From Cricetomys ansorgei (Eukaryota > Chordata > Mammalia > Rodentia > Nesomyidae), in NCBI GenBank assembly GCA_026225945.1, contig JAMJFZ010001815.1, positions 5,001 to 69,000 of the forward strand: 64,000 nucleotides of DNA. Reading direction: 5' to 3'. The position numbers and the translations under genes were made by a program. The notes under the pieces are model-generated. The model ran no database searches. It saw nothing but the letters and a program-made list of their open reading frames with translations, and was not told where the DNA came from. Of the stretch, positions 1 to 10,884 are shown in pieces (positions within the stretch are counted from its first letter, which is position 1; every line of letters begins with the position of its first letter).

Positions 1-119
1 TGACTTACCACAATCCACTTTATTATGGCATTTTATGCAGAATATAAGAACTGTAATTTCCCTCTCTCCCTGGCCTTAATGTTACTGCTATATTTCTACT
101 TATGCACTGTTATTAATTC

Positions 120-232
120 TGACTTTTTTCTTTGTTTTGGTGAGTCTGGGTTTCATGGTGCTGGGAATCAAATCCAGGACCTTATACTTAGTAGGCAAGT
201 ATTCTACCACTAAAATACATTCCAAGCCTTTC
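120..232 (-). mobile_element. ID-type SINE (tRNA-Ala derived)
   Basis: The plus strand reads the complement of an ID element (a run like GGTGCTGGGAATCAAATCCAGG and a segment ending CTACCACTAAAATACATTCC), so the SINE lies on the minus strand. The A and B box regions of the tRNA-like head are still visible. Confidence 0.6.
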
Positions 233-1039
233 ATTGCTTTTGTTTGTTTGTATTCCTGATAATATATGATCGGATACCAGACATTTTTTCCTACTAGGTT
301 CTGTGTATTCTTGACTTTGGTTCTGAAAAATAATAAACTACTTGAGAAGAGTCTAGTTCTTCCATATTGTAGTTTTATCATTTGTTAGTCAGGTCTGGAC
401 AATGCTCATCTTGGGGCTGCTTATTCTGTGGTGACAAGGCAAGACCGTCCTGTGTTTTCACTTGGTACCCTGTGAATTCTAACATTTTGGGCCATGGCTA
501 TTGCTGTACCACCTCTGCACTATTAGTTTAAATCTATAGGATGAAGGTAAGTTAACTTTTCCTTTAAGCTTTCTGTACAACACCAAGTCAATGATGTGTA
601 TGGCTATGTTCCAACCAAACTTCATTCTCAGTCTCCTCAGCAAGGAGACAGTAGCTAGGGCTGCATCTGGACAACCCAAGCTTTAGGATTATGATGAGGA
701 TAGTTCCTTTCCAAGTTCTTTTCTTCCTTTTGCGTATCTGCCCCATGCTCAAGGATATCTCTGAGGCAGGTCTCCAGGTCTCTCTGTGCTGCTCTCTTCT
801 CTCCTAACCCTTTTCTAAGAACTCCAGCTGCCCTGGCCCTCTGCCCCAGCTCCAATTGGTAAGGAGAAACTCCCTAGGCCAGCACAAGAACCCTCCTCTG
901 ATTACTATAGTTGCCTGAAGCCCAGTTTCTTAAAGACTATTTTTTATATTCTTTGTTTGATTGTTTGGGATTGTTTCAGCTAGAAAGTAGCTGTTACTCC
1001 ATCTTGGCTAAACACAGGTGTTCCTTCACTATTTAAGTT

Positions 1040-1345
1040 TAACTCAAGGCAGATATGGTGACACATGTTTTTAATCCCAGATTTTTGGAAGCAAAGGGAG
1101 GTGGATTTCTATAGGTTCCTATCCTTGTCTACATAGTGAGTCCCAGGCCAGCTGGAACTGTGAGATGCTGTCTCAATCAAAACACACATAAAAATAAATA
1201 AATTTAACCTAAACAAGGCATGGTGGCACTAACCTACAGTCCCTGATACTCAAGAAACAGGCAGGCAGATCATGAGTTTGAGGTCAGTCTGGGGTACACA
1301 TACAGTAAAACCCTGTCTGGGGAGAAGGGAAGGAGGGAGGGAGGC
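1040..1345 (+). mobile_element. Two tandem B1-like SINEs
   Basis: Two diverged B1 copies lie head to tail (about 1040-1200 and 1213-1345). Each shows the TGGTGNCNCA head, a CCCAG-type motif, a GTTTGAGGTCAG or equivalent middle, and a CTGTCTC end followed by an A-rich tail. Confidence 0.65.
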
Positions 1346-1417
1346 AGGGGAAAACACTGAATTGCTGGGTATGGTGGAACATCCCCCTTGCTACTCTGTC
1401 TGCTGACAGAGGCTCAC

Positions 1418-1805
1418 CTTTCGCAGAAGAGGCAGGTAGGTGGCCAGGAAAATAGGGGAAACTTGGCTCGGCAGCAACAACAAATCTGCAGGGAGAAGCC
1501 GGTTTAGACCATGGCTATGTAAAGCCAGTGGAGCCCAAGTCCTCCCAACAAGTGCTTGCCTCAGAGCTTCTACCCAGCCATGGAGCAAGCCCCATTGCTC
1601 AGAACAGCCCCTACCCTGCCCAGGGCACCCAAGTCTCACCTTCCCTCTTAAGGCTGCTGAACAGCTCCTTGTCCTGCAGAAACTTCTCCATCTCAGCTTT
1701 GCGCACATCCACCAATTCCTCCACAGTCAGAGCCAGGCTCTCCACTGGGTGGCTGAGCTCCCGGGGGAGAGGAATAGGGTCCTGTGGCAGCCATTTCATG
1801 ACTAA
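1418..1805 (-). CDS. Two unidentified coding-like exons
   Basis: Two consecutive minus-strand segments behave like real exons. The first (1640-1805) follows an acceptor CTCACAG and ends at GAAG/GTGAGA; it encodes 55 residues with LVMKWLPQDPIPLPREL and then a helical, charged stretch (VEELVDVRKAEMEKFLQDKE). The second (1418-1485) follows a strong pyrimidine tract ending CTGCAG and ends at AAAG/GTGAGC; it encodes 22 further residues including LLLLPSQVSPIFLATYLPLL. Phases 1/1 match between them, and the first begins in phase 0, the same phase in which the HAUS6-like exon 3 ends, so they could belong to one transcript. I do not recognise the protein and the sequence is not the family's usual HAUS6 continuation. 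It could be another gene, or exons of a chimeric gene. Confidence 0.4.
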
Positions 1806-1849
1806 CTGTGAGTCATGTAGACCGCAGCTTGTTGATTTGTGGTTTGGCC

Positions 1850-2085
1850 CAGAACTCAAAAGTTTTTCCATCCTGCATCAGGATGTTCCTTGTTGGCTTA
1901 GAGACAGGTTTCTATTTCCCGTGAGATAGTCTTTTAAGCTGGTTTCTGTAGGTTAAGCGTTACCATGGAGACAAGGTAGGTTGGCTGGAAAGCCCCTAAC
2001 TTTTACTGGGCTATATAAATCCCATGTGCTTTAATAAAGTTGTCACCTTGATCAAAGACCTGTCTTGGTGTCCCTTCTTGTGTTC
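1850..2085 (+). mobile_element. Solo ERV LTR-like sequence
   Basis: A TATA-type box (CTATATAAATCCC near 2010) is followed 20-30 bp later by a polyadenylation signal AATAAA (near 2032) and a TTG/TGTC-rich end, the order of signals in an endogenous retroviral LTR. No flanking retroviral gene is seen. Family not assigned; it sits between the HAUS6-like exon 3 and the unidentified exons. Confidence 0.45.
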
Positions 2086-2195
2086 TTTGTTGTTATTATT
2101 ATTTTCCTAAAACAGTCTCACTATGTCACCATAACTTGGACGGATCCTACTGCCTCAGCCTTTCAAGCACTGGGATTACAGACAGGCCTTGACTT
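2085..2195 (-). mobile_element. B1 SINE fragment
   Basis: The plus strand reads TCTCACTATGTCACC and then AGCACTGGGATTACAG, the complement of a B1 element. Confidence 0.55.
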
Positions 2196-2236
2196 TCTTA
2201 AAGTCTGCATCTCTATCTTACAAAAAAAATACTTAC

Positions 2237-3705
2237 AGAAATCTCTTTCAACCAGCCATAGCAATGTTTCCAGAACTCTCTGTCACGGTTTTGGTCACAT
2301 GGAGGCCAGCAGTGTCTTAAAAACATAAGAGCAGTAAACTGATGAACCCTTCCAAAAATCAAACTTAAGCAAAATTTAAAAGACATCAAATTCATTCCCC
2401 ACAGTAGAAACATTAAAACACCTTTATTCCCAGCACTAGAGGCAGAGGTAGGTGTATTCTCTATGTGGTAAAGGCCAGCCTGGTCTATATAGTATGCATA
2501 GTGAGTTCCAGGCTAGGCAGAGGTACATGGTAAGACCCTGTCTCAGTCCCCACATTATACAAAAGACCATGAAGAAAAGCAGAATGTTAGAACAAAGTTT
2601 AAGGAGGAAATCTACAATATTCATGAAATATACAATTTTTAAGGTAAACACACAACCTCACCCAGCTATATAAAGGTTAAGCACCACATTTCTAAGGCTT
2701 ATAACAGAATTTTATTACATCCATTTAAAACAAGTTAATGTCTAAAGTTGGAATTCAGGCTTACATAAAGAAATAAGTCTATTTTCAAATCTGAGAATAA
2801 CTGAAAAAAAGTGAAATAAATATTTCTTACCTGAAAACTTCTTTGGCACGAGACTCATCCAGTGTTTGAAACAAAAAATAAGAAACTATACGAAAGGCTT
2901 CATGGTTCATCGTGTCAAACATGTTCCTGGTGGTTTAGAATGAAAAAGAAACAAAGATAACTGACTAATAAAGCTATACAACCTCCAAAACTGACTAAAG
3001 GGTGTGGCAGGACATTCAGAAGAAGTCATAAGTAGCTTTGCATGTGGTTGCATACTGCTTGGACTTCTGGGAACAGTGTGGAGAACCCCCTGATCTTAAG
3101 CTTTAGTTCTGCTGTGTGTCTTCAGCTAATTCTCATTTGGGACAGCTGCTATGCAAGGCTAAGTTGTAAAAAAGACAAGCCCAGAGGCAGTTCGTTTCAG
3201 GGAAGTCAAAGATTACTTAAAGAGACCTTACTTTCACAAAATAGGAGGTTGGCTTTATGGCTAACTAAATAACAATAATGTTTTGTATCCATTTTGATTT
3301 ACCTTGCTGATTATAACCTAGTGATCACACATATGCCTTTTTCCCTTGTGATCTGTAACCTTGTGATCGAACCTATGCCTTCTACCTCGTGACTTTAACC
3401 CCGTGCTTGCAAGCACACCTGGTTCGGCCCCTGTGAACTCAAGACACAGTGTGTGCGTGTTCCGATTATTCAGGCTACCCTTGAACCAGCACCATCTGAA
3501 CTGGTAAGCTGGCCTTATCAGAACAGCTTAGGATATAAAGGAGAGTGTTGGCTCTGCCGCCCAGCACCCACTCCCTAGGACCGCCTAGGGCTTCTTACTC
3601 TCTGAGGTGCACATATGAGGGCCCCGAGCTCAGGTCCAGGCCCAGTTCACGCAGATAAAGCCAGAGTTGCTTCTTCTCAAAAGAGGAGTCCATGGTGGAG
3701 CTCAT
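2237..3705 (-). CDS. HAUS6-like protein, exons 1-3 (5' part of gene)
   Basis: Three exons on the minus strand are joined by clean splice sites: exon 1 3599-3705 (donor GTAAG), exon 2 2831-2926 (acceptor CCACCAG, donor GTAAG) and exon 3 2237-2315 (acceptor TTTTTAAG, donor GTAAGT). Phases 2, 2 and 0 all agree and give 93 residues with no stop. Exon 2 reads NMFDTMNHEAFRIVSYFLFQ and exon 3 contains HCWPPCDQ and KHCYGWLKEIS, which match the N-terminal domain of HAUS6, a subunit of the augmin complex that recruits gamma-tubulin for branching of spindle microtubules. Identity to the HAUS6 I know is only moderate, and exon 1 is quite different, so this is more likely a diverged paralogue than the orthologue. 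The next HAUS6 exon (FPQVVGS region in the family) was not found in the remaining 2.2 kb. The start could be the ATG at 3703-3705 or the one at 3691-3693. Confidence 0.75.
2410..2560 (+). mobile_element. B1 SINE
   Basis: A B1 copy with TTATTCCCAGCACTAGAGGC, a CAGCCTGGTCTATATAG middle (with an AGTGAGTTCCAGGC repeat) and an AAGACCCTGTCTC end. It lies in intron 2 of the HAUS6-like gene. Confidence 0.7.
3280..3590 (+). mobile_element. Possible LTR fragment with short internal tandem repeats
   Basis: Three imperfect copies of a unit around GTGATCNNNNNTATGCCTT occur at about 3315-3410, and a TATA-type box (GGATATAAAGG) lies at 3531-3541 before a GC-rich stretch. The arrangement resembles an LTR U3/R region in plus orientation inside intron 1 of the HAUS6-like gene. 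Family not assigned. Confidence 0.3.
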
Positions 3706-3900
3706 CCTCCTCTTGCTAAAGATGTCAGTGCACCGGTGCCTCAGAACTTCCGGGTCTGGTCTTTCCATAGAGGACTCCGTCTCCCACCATGCAATGCGCC
3801 CTCGTCTCCTTGAACGAAATGTCCATCCGGAAAACTATAAGACCCATAGACCATTGCGTGGACAGCGACTTGCTCCAGGTTCAGCAAGGGTGCGGAATTT
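3706..3900 (-). promoter_or_regulatory. Probable TATA-less promoter of HAUS6-like gene
   Basis: The stretch directly upstream of the HAUS6-like exon 1 is richer in CpG than its surroundings and carries several CTTCCGG/CCGGAA cores of the ETS-factor type (around 3743-3755, 3825-3832 and 3905). No TATA box is seen close to the start codon. This fits a housekeeping-type promoter firing towards lower coordinates. It is inferred from composition and motifs only. Confidence 0.4.
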
Positions 3901-4239
3901 AGGTTCCGGATTCTTGAGTTAATAGGTTCCTGTTGCTCAGGGTGTGATTACTGTTAATAAGAGCTAAACTGTGACCCCTTGTAGTGAGTAACGCAGGTGT
4001 AGGACCTGAACAAAACACTTTTTCCTTTGTTTTAAGACAGGGGCTTGTCTTTGAACTTGGAGGTTCAAAGAAGCTCCCTATTCCTCTGCCCCTGTGGTGC
4101 TGAGACTACAGATAGGTGCCACCTCACCTAAGCTTTTAAATACAACACTCAGAAAGCAGAGGCCTCAATAATAAGCTTGAAGCCTGACAGGGCTACATAG
4201 AGAGAGAACCCGCATCCATCAAAGAAATAATCATCATAA

Positions 4240-4330
4240 GATACTGGGAATGTAGCTCATTGGTAAGGTTTGTGCTCAGCAACCACAAAGGCCCTGGGTT
4301 CCACTCCAGCACACAGGAAGGTTAGTAAAG
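4240..4330 (+). mobile_element. ID SINE
   Basis: Reads CTGGGAATGTAGCTCATTGG and ends with CCCTGGGTTCCACTCCAGCA, the head and B box of an ID element. Confidence 0.65.
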
Positions 4331-4639
4331 AGGAAGGACGGTAAAGGAAGGAGGAGTTGTGAGATACAGCAGGACAGACTGGACTCTTTCCAGCAAAAAG
4401 AAAAGGGGAAAGCTAATGTCCTAATGGCCAAAACACCTAACAACAACAAAAAACTCTCCCCAAGAAAGGGGCAGAAATGAAGAAATGCATTAGGATGTTA
4501 ATGTTTTTACCCTGTAGCATAAACAGACAAGACATTTTACTTGGATGAGAAAAGTCTCTGTAATGTATGATGGTGATAACTGGGCTACACTGTGAATATA
4601 TTTAAAGCTGATGCGTTACATGTCAAAAACATGGCTTAA

Positions 4640-4885
4640 ATGAGCCAGGCCTGTGGCTCACATCTGTAATCTCAACACTTAGGAGGTGAGGCAGGGGGTC
4701 GGGAATTTAGCTCAGTGGTAGAGTGCTTGCCTGGCAATCACAAGGCATGACTCAGCCAAGAAAGGCGAGGCTCCCAACCAAAAATATAGGAGTCGAGGCA
4801 GGAAGATCGGGAGTTCAAGATCACCCTGTTACAGCAAGTTTGAAGCCAGCCTGGCCTGTGTGAAACCATGTCTGAAAAAAATTTA
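4640..4885 (+). mobile_element. B1 with nested ID SINE
   Basis: A B1-like head (GGCCTGTGGCTCACATCTGT) is interrupted at about 4688-4745 by an ID head (GAATTTAGCTCAGTGGTAGA), and B1-type sequence with CAAGTTTGAAGCCAGCCTGG resumes beyond it, ending near 4885. Confidence 0.6.
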
Positions 4886-7228
4886 AAAAGCAGGCCAATT
4901 TGCGCTACATAGTGTCAGGCCAGACAGTGAAACGCAGCGAAACCACTGTCTCACGGTGATCAAAATAAAAACGTTTGTATGTGACATGTGGGTGTGGGTA
5001 AACATATTTCCGCACTTTAGACCGAGGTCTATGTAAGGTGTCTTCCTCAATCGCTCGTCAACTTATTTTTTGAGGCAGATTCTCTCACCAAATTTCAAAC
5101 TCATTGGCTCAGATAGGCTGGCTGACCCATGAGCTCCAGGCTCTTCTATGTCATAATCCTATCCACTTCCGTTACCTTTCCTGAACAATTAGGAGCAGCT
5201 GAGTGGGCTGCTCTGGCCCTTACTGGGATTCTCTGCAGAGAATGAAAGGGTTTGCTCTTGTCTTAACAAGTCTAAGTTAGTAGTCTTAGGATAGGGTGCA
5301 AGCTACAGCCACTACTGTTATCTGCTGTTAACCCGCTAATCAGTGTTCACTCCTGTGTCTGATTCACTGGAGCATTTTTGTTTTGCCCTGTTCTTCCCTG
5401 CGCTAGGCATTGAAGCCATGTCTTGAATGTGAAACATTACCACTAGCTGCCTCTCGTGCCCCAAATATCTCTTTTAATTCCCCACTATAGTACTGGAGAG
5501 TGAGCTTAGGGCCTCATGCATGCTAGGCTGTATCAACAGCCCTTCTTTTGTTTTTTTATTTTTGAGAAGTCTCGTTACATCATGCTGGCCTTGAACTCGA
5601 CTTGTAGTCCAGGCTGGTTTTGAACTGGCAGTCTTCCCACCTCAGTCCCATGAACAGCTATGGTGGAGACCCATGCACCACCAGGTCCTGATCCCAAAAT
5701 CTTCTAAAAATAAAATATTTTATTGAGCCTACACTGAGAGTCTTGTTTGTTTGTTTGTTTGCTTAAAATAACTATAGATAAACCTATGTTCTATTTCATA
5801 TTAAAATCATTTACTTCCTATTTCCTTTGTTTCTCACAAATGTGGTCATTGGATCACCTACATTAGAAGCACTTCAGAATGCTCTTTTAAAGTGAAGGCC
5901 ATCCCAACACTCGGGAGGCAGAGGCAGATGGATCTCTGTGAGTTTGAGACCAGCCTGTTCTACATAGAGAGCTGCAGGACATCCAGGGCTATGTTTCCTG
6001 ACGCAGAGGGGACAGGGGAGGATGGTGACATCCTCATCCAAGCTAAAGCCCACTTGGGCCATTGTACATAATACAATGCATACACCGATTCAGCTGCTAG
6101 TGCAGCTGAGTTCCCCCTACCCCCACATTCTAATCTGAGTTGTTCTGTGTTTCATCTTGAGATAAGGTCCCATGGAGCCCAGGCTGGACTTGAAATCCTG
6201 AACCTCCTGCCTCCACCTCCAAGTGCCAGGATTCCAGATAGGCTCCACTACACCTGTCATCTATGGAGAGCTGACAATGGAAGAGAGGTGTTTGATTCAC
6301 AGTACTCAGTGTCTACCTTTTCTCTTTTGCTGGCAGACTCCAGCTGGTCTTGAACTTGCAATGTGCCCACAGACAGCCTTGGATTTTTGATCCTCCTCCC
6401 TCTACCTCCTTAGTGCTAATACTGCAGGTATGAGCCACCACACCTCTTTGTATGCAGCTGGAGCCCAGGGCTTGACTGAACGCTAGGCAAGCACACTCCA
6501 CCAATGGAGCTCTATGCCCAGGTCTCGCTGTCTGTTCTTATAATGTTATAATGCAAACAGTTAGCTAGAATTGCAAGATAAGAATCGAGGGAGGTCCTGA
6601 GAAATCAGGGCTTTCACATACAAATGGGGGAAATTTCCCCACGGGACAACCACTTCAGAAAAGTCTGGCATTTTCTCCAATAGATAAACAGCTACCACGT
6701 GACTCCAAAACTCAACTCCCCAGTATATAGCAACAAAAATGAAAACATAATTTAAATGGTAACATTTTATCATTGATATTTATCATAAACACCATCACTG
6801 ATATTCACACATACACCCATGTGATCTTGTCTTTGGTCTGTAAAACATCAATTAAGATGGTCCAATTCTTTTCTCGCTTTAACTTCCAGGAGCTGTCAGA
6901 CCTTCTATTTCCCCCTTACAGGAAATAGCACCTACATCAGTGTTTTCTTTCACTTCGACTAATTTGTTGCTCTGGAATTCCTATACCTTCCCATGCTGAA
7001 GTGTCATATTTAGCAAGTTAGTTTTATAGTAAAGACAATTTAAGAATGAGTAGCCTCAGCCACTAAGGGTGCAGGATAGATGACATTCTATACCGAGCAT
7101 TATGGGATACTCACTGACAATCTTCTTCTAAGGGCATAAAAGTATCTGTTCTTTATTTTGACATGAGGGTAGAGTTCATACCTTATATTATCAGGAACTC
7201 AGATATTCAATTACTTTGTTAAGACAGC

Positions 7229-7230
<2 letters not shown>

Positions 7231-7282
<52 letters not shown>

Positions 7283-7352
7283 TATATACATATATATGTA
7301 TATATATAATGTGTGTGTGTATATATATATCTTATATATCACACATATATAA
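7231..7352. repeat. (TA)n/(CATA)n microsatellite
   Basis: An uninterrupted TA run of about 45 bases is followed by TACATA and TGTA variants and a short GT run. It is self-complementary and expected to be length-variable. Confidence 0.95.
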
Positions 7353-7359
7353 TAGCTGC

Positions 7360-8840
7360 ATACATATTCACATTGTTTCTACCCAATCAGTGTACAAAGC
7401 AGTTGTTTTTCCCATATCAGCCTCAAATAAAGGCAATTATGCTATGGGCTCAATATCTTGTACCTGGTTCACTCTGGCAGAACATTCATGAAATTCATAC
7501 CAAGCTGAAAGTCTGGCTCCTAGACTCTAGGAGGCCCATTCTCTACGAACACTAGGCTCTTGTGTGAGATTCACAGCTTTTCGTTTTATTATATCTAGCT
7601 CCTGTCTAGTCTGAGGGCCCAGTTTAAGCAAGTATGCGAGAGGAATCTCAGCTGAGCACGATGGCACATCCGATAGTCCCAGCACTTAGCAGGCTAAGGA
7701 AGGTGGAGAATGGGCTCAGTACATGCTGAGCTCTAAACCAGACTGCGCTACTCAGCAAAACCTTATCAAGAACAAAGAGAAGAAAAGAGGAGGAACTTCG
7801 CTTATCTGCCTAACCCACTCTGAAACATGAACATCGCCCTCCACCCTGACCCCTTGTCAGTTCAGGTGGCTGTCAAGGTGATCTAGCTGTCACCTTTCTG
7901 ACTATGTATTTAGCCAATCATCATTCTTACCTGTCAGCATCAGCAGCCCACAGACAGCCTTCTCTCACCATTGCACCACTAACTGAGGGTATAACTCCAA
8001 TCTGTCCTTTCCCTGATGACCCCTGCCCTACCCTGCTGGTAGCTCAGCCCCAGGTGCAGACTGAATGTCAAATAAAGGCCTCCTCAACTTGCCAAAGTGG
8101 TTGTTAAGGGCTGGTATAATCCTCATACTCAGTAGACTAGGGCTGGAGGGTTGCCAAAGATTTGAGGCTAGCCCGATCCCAAGCCCCTATAAATATGCCC
8201 TGAGCCTGTCCCAGGAAGAGTTGAGTTCATAACTTATACAACTCAGGGTGATTAGAAAGACCTTCACCATGAAGCCATTTTAAATTGTTACAGGACATCC
8301 TATGTCACATAAGCCCTCGTATGGGAAGTGTATACCTATAGCCTGAAGGGTTCCCCAAGACAGGCAATAAATACTTCAGTCTCCTGGGGCAAAGATGCCT
8401 CATAAGACCATCACAGATGAAGGCCTCTTACAGAGTTAGTCCTGGAACTGGATCAGATCTGAGATCTAACTGGCCCAGACCCATGGGAGCCGAGAAATGT
8501 CCAGCTGGCAAGAGACTTCCCGCCTCCCACATCTGCTTTCCCAGGCCCCAGTTAGACTCCCCTTCTTAAAGACCTGTATTCCTCCTTCTCTGCAAGTACT
8601 CCTCTAAAGGGGTATTGAGAATAACTCTATATGAAGAATAACCTACATTTTAGTTTCTCTTTTTACTTCACTAGCTCCTCAGTGCCTTGAATATCTTACC
8701 AAAGGGGATGTGTTTTTGCGAACCATGTCCTGGTATTATGCACTTACCTGAGCTGGCCAGTTAAAGATAAAACATATCACTGTCTCACAGTTGGTGTTCT
8801 CATATCTCTCATATCTCATGTGCAAGCTAACAAAGACCTT
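7360..8840. other. No gene recognised
   Basis: A B1-like copy is present at about 7650-7790. The rest is unique-looking sequence with two AATAAA/AATAAAG motifs (about 8073 and 8365), possibly old LTR fragments. No coding exon is supported. Confidence 0.4.
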
Positions 8841-8844
8841 ACAG

Positions 8845-8965
8845 ATGGGTGTAGTGTCTTGTGTCTACTACAGTCCGAGCTTTTGGGGAGGTTGGGTAAA
8901 AGACCATGTGAGCCTAAGAGTTTGAATCTAGCCTGGGCAACATAATGAGATTCTTCCTCTTGAAG
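8845..8965 (+). mobile_element. Old B1/Alu-like SINE
   Basis: The middle and end read GAATCTAGCCTGGGCAACAT, an ancient B1 (PB1-like) form, with a diverged head. Confidence 0.5.
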
Positions 8966-9449
8966 CAAAAAGTTTTAAAAACTCCCTGATCCTCAAAGCT
9001 ACCTCACTTCTGTCTATAGAGATGCCATTGATCTTACCAAAGTGAGACCTGCAAACGATGAGAAAACCACAGCTCAGAGACCTATGGACACCACAGCATA
9101 TTCTCTTGAGTACTGTTGGCGGCGGCAGCGGTGGTGTTTTTTGCTTTGTTGTTTTGTTTTGCACAGGACTAACCGCAGAGTTTTTCACTCAGGCTCACCA
9201 TGCCAGAGCTCATGAAGTTATTGATACCATGTTAGGAAACCTATTAAACTAAATTTTCTGTCAACTCACACCACAATGAAGCTGCCAGATTTGAAGACAT
9301 CCAACATTGATAAGCCAATGAAAAGCATGGATACACAAATTCTCCACACAAAGAGGCAGCCAGACAAAACCACACCCGGTGTGCACAGGTCATGACAAAC
9401 AGCAAGAGCTTCTTCTAAAAGTGATCTGCATTAGAGCCTAGCTTTGTTG

Positions 9450-9595
9450 TTTAGTTTTGTTTTTTGAGACAAGATCTCTCTGTGTAGGTCTGGCTGTCCT
9501 GGAACTCAATATGTAGACTATGCTGGCCTCAAACTCACAGAGATCTGCTTGCCTCTACCTCCCAAGTGCTGGGACTAAGGACATGTGCTTAGTCC
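9450..9595 (-). mobile_element. B1 SINE
   Basis: The plus strand reads TTTTTGAGACAAGATCTCTC, GGCTGTCCTGGAACTC and CCAAGTGCTGGGACTAA, the complement of a well-preserved B1. Confidence 0.85.
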
Positions 9596-9835
9596 CAGAT
9601 CTAGTCTGTATTATGTTGCTCAGGAAGAATAAATTTCAAACCTGTCTTCTTTTCACAATCAATTTAATTAGCATGGAAACTCTTGTAATGGAGAAACACA
9701 AGAGTATACATTCAGAATTAAGTAGCCAGCATTGAGACACATGCCTATAATCTCAGTACCTGGGAAATTGAAGAGCTGTGTAGCAAGATCAGTCTCAACA
9801 AGAAAAGGCATGTCTGTAGTTATTACATGTGAATT

Positions 9836-9960
9836 CTCCAAGCCAGGTGTAGTGCCACACCCCTACAGTTCCTGTACTCGGAGACTAAGTCAGGGAGATT
9901 GCTTGTGTCCAGGGGCCAGGCCAGCTTGGGCAGCACAGGAAAACCTATCTCAAAAACAAA
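9836..9960 (+). mobile_element. B1-like SINE
   Basis: Head AGCCAGGTGTAGTGCCACAC, end AAAACCTATCTCAAAAAC; diverged B1 form with a short A-rich tail that abuts the B2 downstream. Confidence 0.55.
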
Positions 9961-9966
9961 AATCAC

Positions 9967-10150
9967 GGGGCCAGCGGGATGGCTCACAGGGTGAAGGTGC
10001 TTGCTGCCATGCCCGATGAGCTGGGTTTGATGGAGGCACCACATGGTAGGAGAAATGGGACTCCCACAAGTTATCTTCTTACCACCCCACCCACATCACA
10101 GAAGAGACCCAGAGGAACCACCTTCCTGTGTCCTGATCCTGTATCCTGAG
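9967..10150 (+). mobile_element. B2 SINE (truncated)
   Basis: Reads GGGATGGCTCACAGGGTGAA and then GAGCTGGGTTTGATGGAGGC, the tRNA-related head of B2 with its A and B boxes; the tail is diverged. Confidence 0.6.
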
Positions 10151-10660
10151 GGCGGTGCACACCCCTGGGAAGCTCTCACCGGGAAGGGTCCAGGCAAGTC
10201 TCTGCGTCTGAAGCGCTTGGGCAAAGAAGGCACCCCAGGCCCCACGCCATGTACCCCTCGCAAAGGAGGCCCAACAACGTGTTTCAGGCCTGGGCCAAGA
10301 GAGGTCCACCTGAGAGAGGCAAGTGTCCGTCTGCATTCCGTCTCCTGGCGGTGCGCGTGTGGATGCAGTGTGAGGTGGGCGGCTGGAGGTGTGGGTGGTG
10401 TGGGGAGCCGGGTTAGAAGAAAAGGAAGGTGGAGGCACTAGTGTGCACAGGAAAGGCGAACGAAGTACCTTGCAAGAATTGAAGAGGCTGTGCAGAGTAA
10501 TGCAGTGGATGCAGTGGATGCAGTGGATGGCTGTCTGCATTAGGGAGAGTGGCTGGCTAGGCACTGGAGAGGAGCTGAGCGCTGGCCTGGCCAGGTGCCC
10601 TAGGTGGAGGTTGTCTAGGGTCCGGGTGCTGCTGAGGCTGGCCGGGAGGACTCAAGGCTC
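10150..10660. other. GC-rich, gene-free interval before the tRNA
   Basis: A GC- and G-run-rich stretch, unlike its neighbours, with a 9-bp unit (TGCAGTGGA) repeated three times at 10501-10528. The long ORFs in it on both strands share no motif with any family I know and look like a composition effect. Confidence 0.4.
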
Positions 10661-10666
10661 AGGACC

Positions 10667-10670
10667 AAAA
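10667..10670 (-). terminator. Pol III T-run terminator of tRNA-Gly
   Basis: Four T residues on the minus strand, 13 nt beyond the 3' end of the tRNA body, the minimal Pol III termination signal. Confidence 0.55.
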
Positions 10671-10682
10671 GGGACTGGCCCC

Positions 10683-10753
10683 TGCATGGGCTGGGAATTG
10701 AACCCGGGTCTCCCACATGGCAGGCGAGAATTCTACCACTGAACCACCCATGC
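10683..10753 (-). tRNA. tRNA-Gly (GCC anticodon)
   Basis: The minus strand folds into a 71-nt tRNA cloverleaf. The acceptor stem GCATGGG pairs perfectly with CCCATGC and the discriminator is A. The A box reads TGGTTCAGTGG and the B box GGTTCAATTCC. The anticodon loop CTGCCAT presents GCC, so the tRNA would read glycine codons GGC and GGU. The anticodon stem has two G-T wobbles, and the T stem has one C-A mismatch where the common gene has C-G. A TTTT run follows 13 nt downstream, so Pol III transcription is possible. The substitutions could mark it as a minor or decaying copy. Confidence 0.85.
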
Positions 10754-10884
10754 CATAGCCATACTTGCCGCCTGACGCTCCCACAGCGTGCGCTCCACGA
10801 CAGTCCAAGCTCCAGCTACTCTTTCCCTGACAGATCCCGGGCCCTGGACGGATGGGCTGCACAGGGGAGTGCCAGAGCAGAGGA

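Larger units (their letters stand above)
3960..7200. other. Gene-free, SINE-rich interval
   Basis: Apart from the listed SINEs I see diverged B1 copies at about 4020-4140 (minus), 5550-5700 (minus), 5893-6010 (plus) and 6150-6440 (minus), and no exon-like segment with splice sites and coding phase. Confidence 0.6.

Noticed and set aside
655..855. Charged coiled-coil-like frame on the minus strand
   Set aside because: It could be a further exon of the 1418-1805 gene, but no convincing acceptor and donor in phase were found, so it is not called.
7216..7555. Open frames with Ile-Tyr repeats
   Set aside because: They are translations of the (TA)n microsatellite.
10079..10564. 161-codon minus-strand frame
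   Set aside because: It spans a GC-rich stretch and a 9-bp tandem repeat; the His-Cys-Ile repeats in it come from that repeat.
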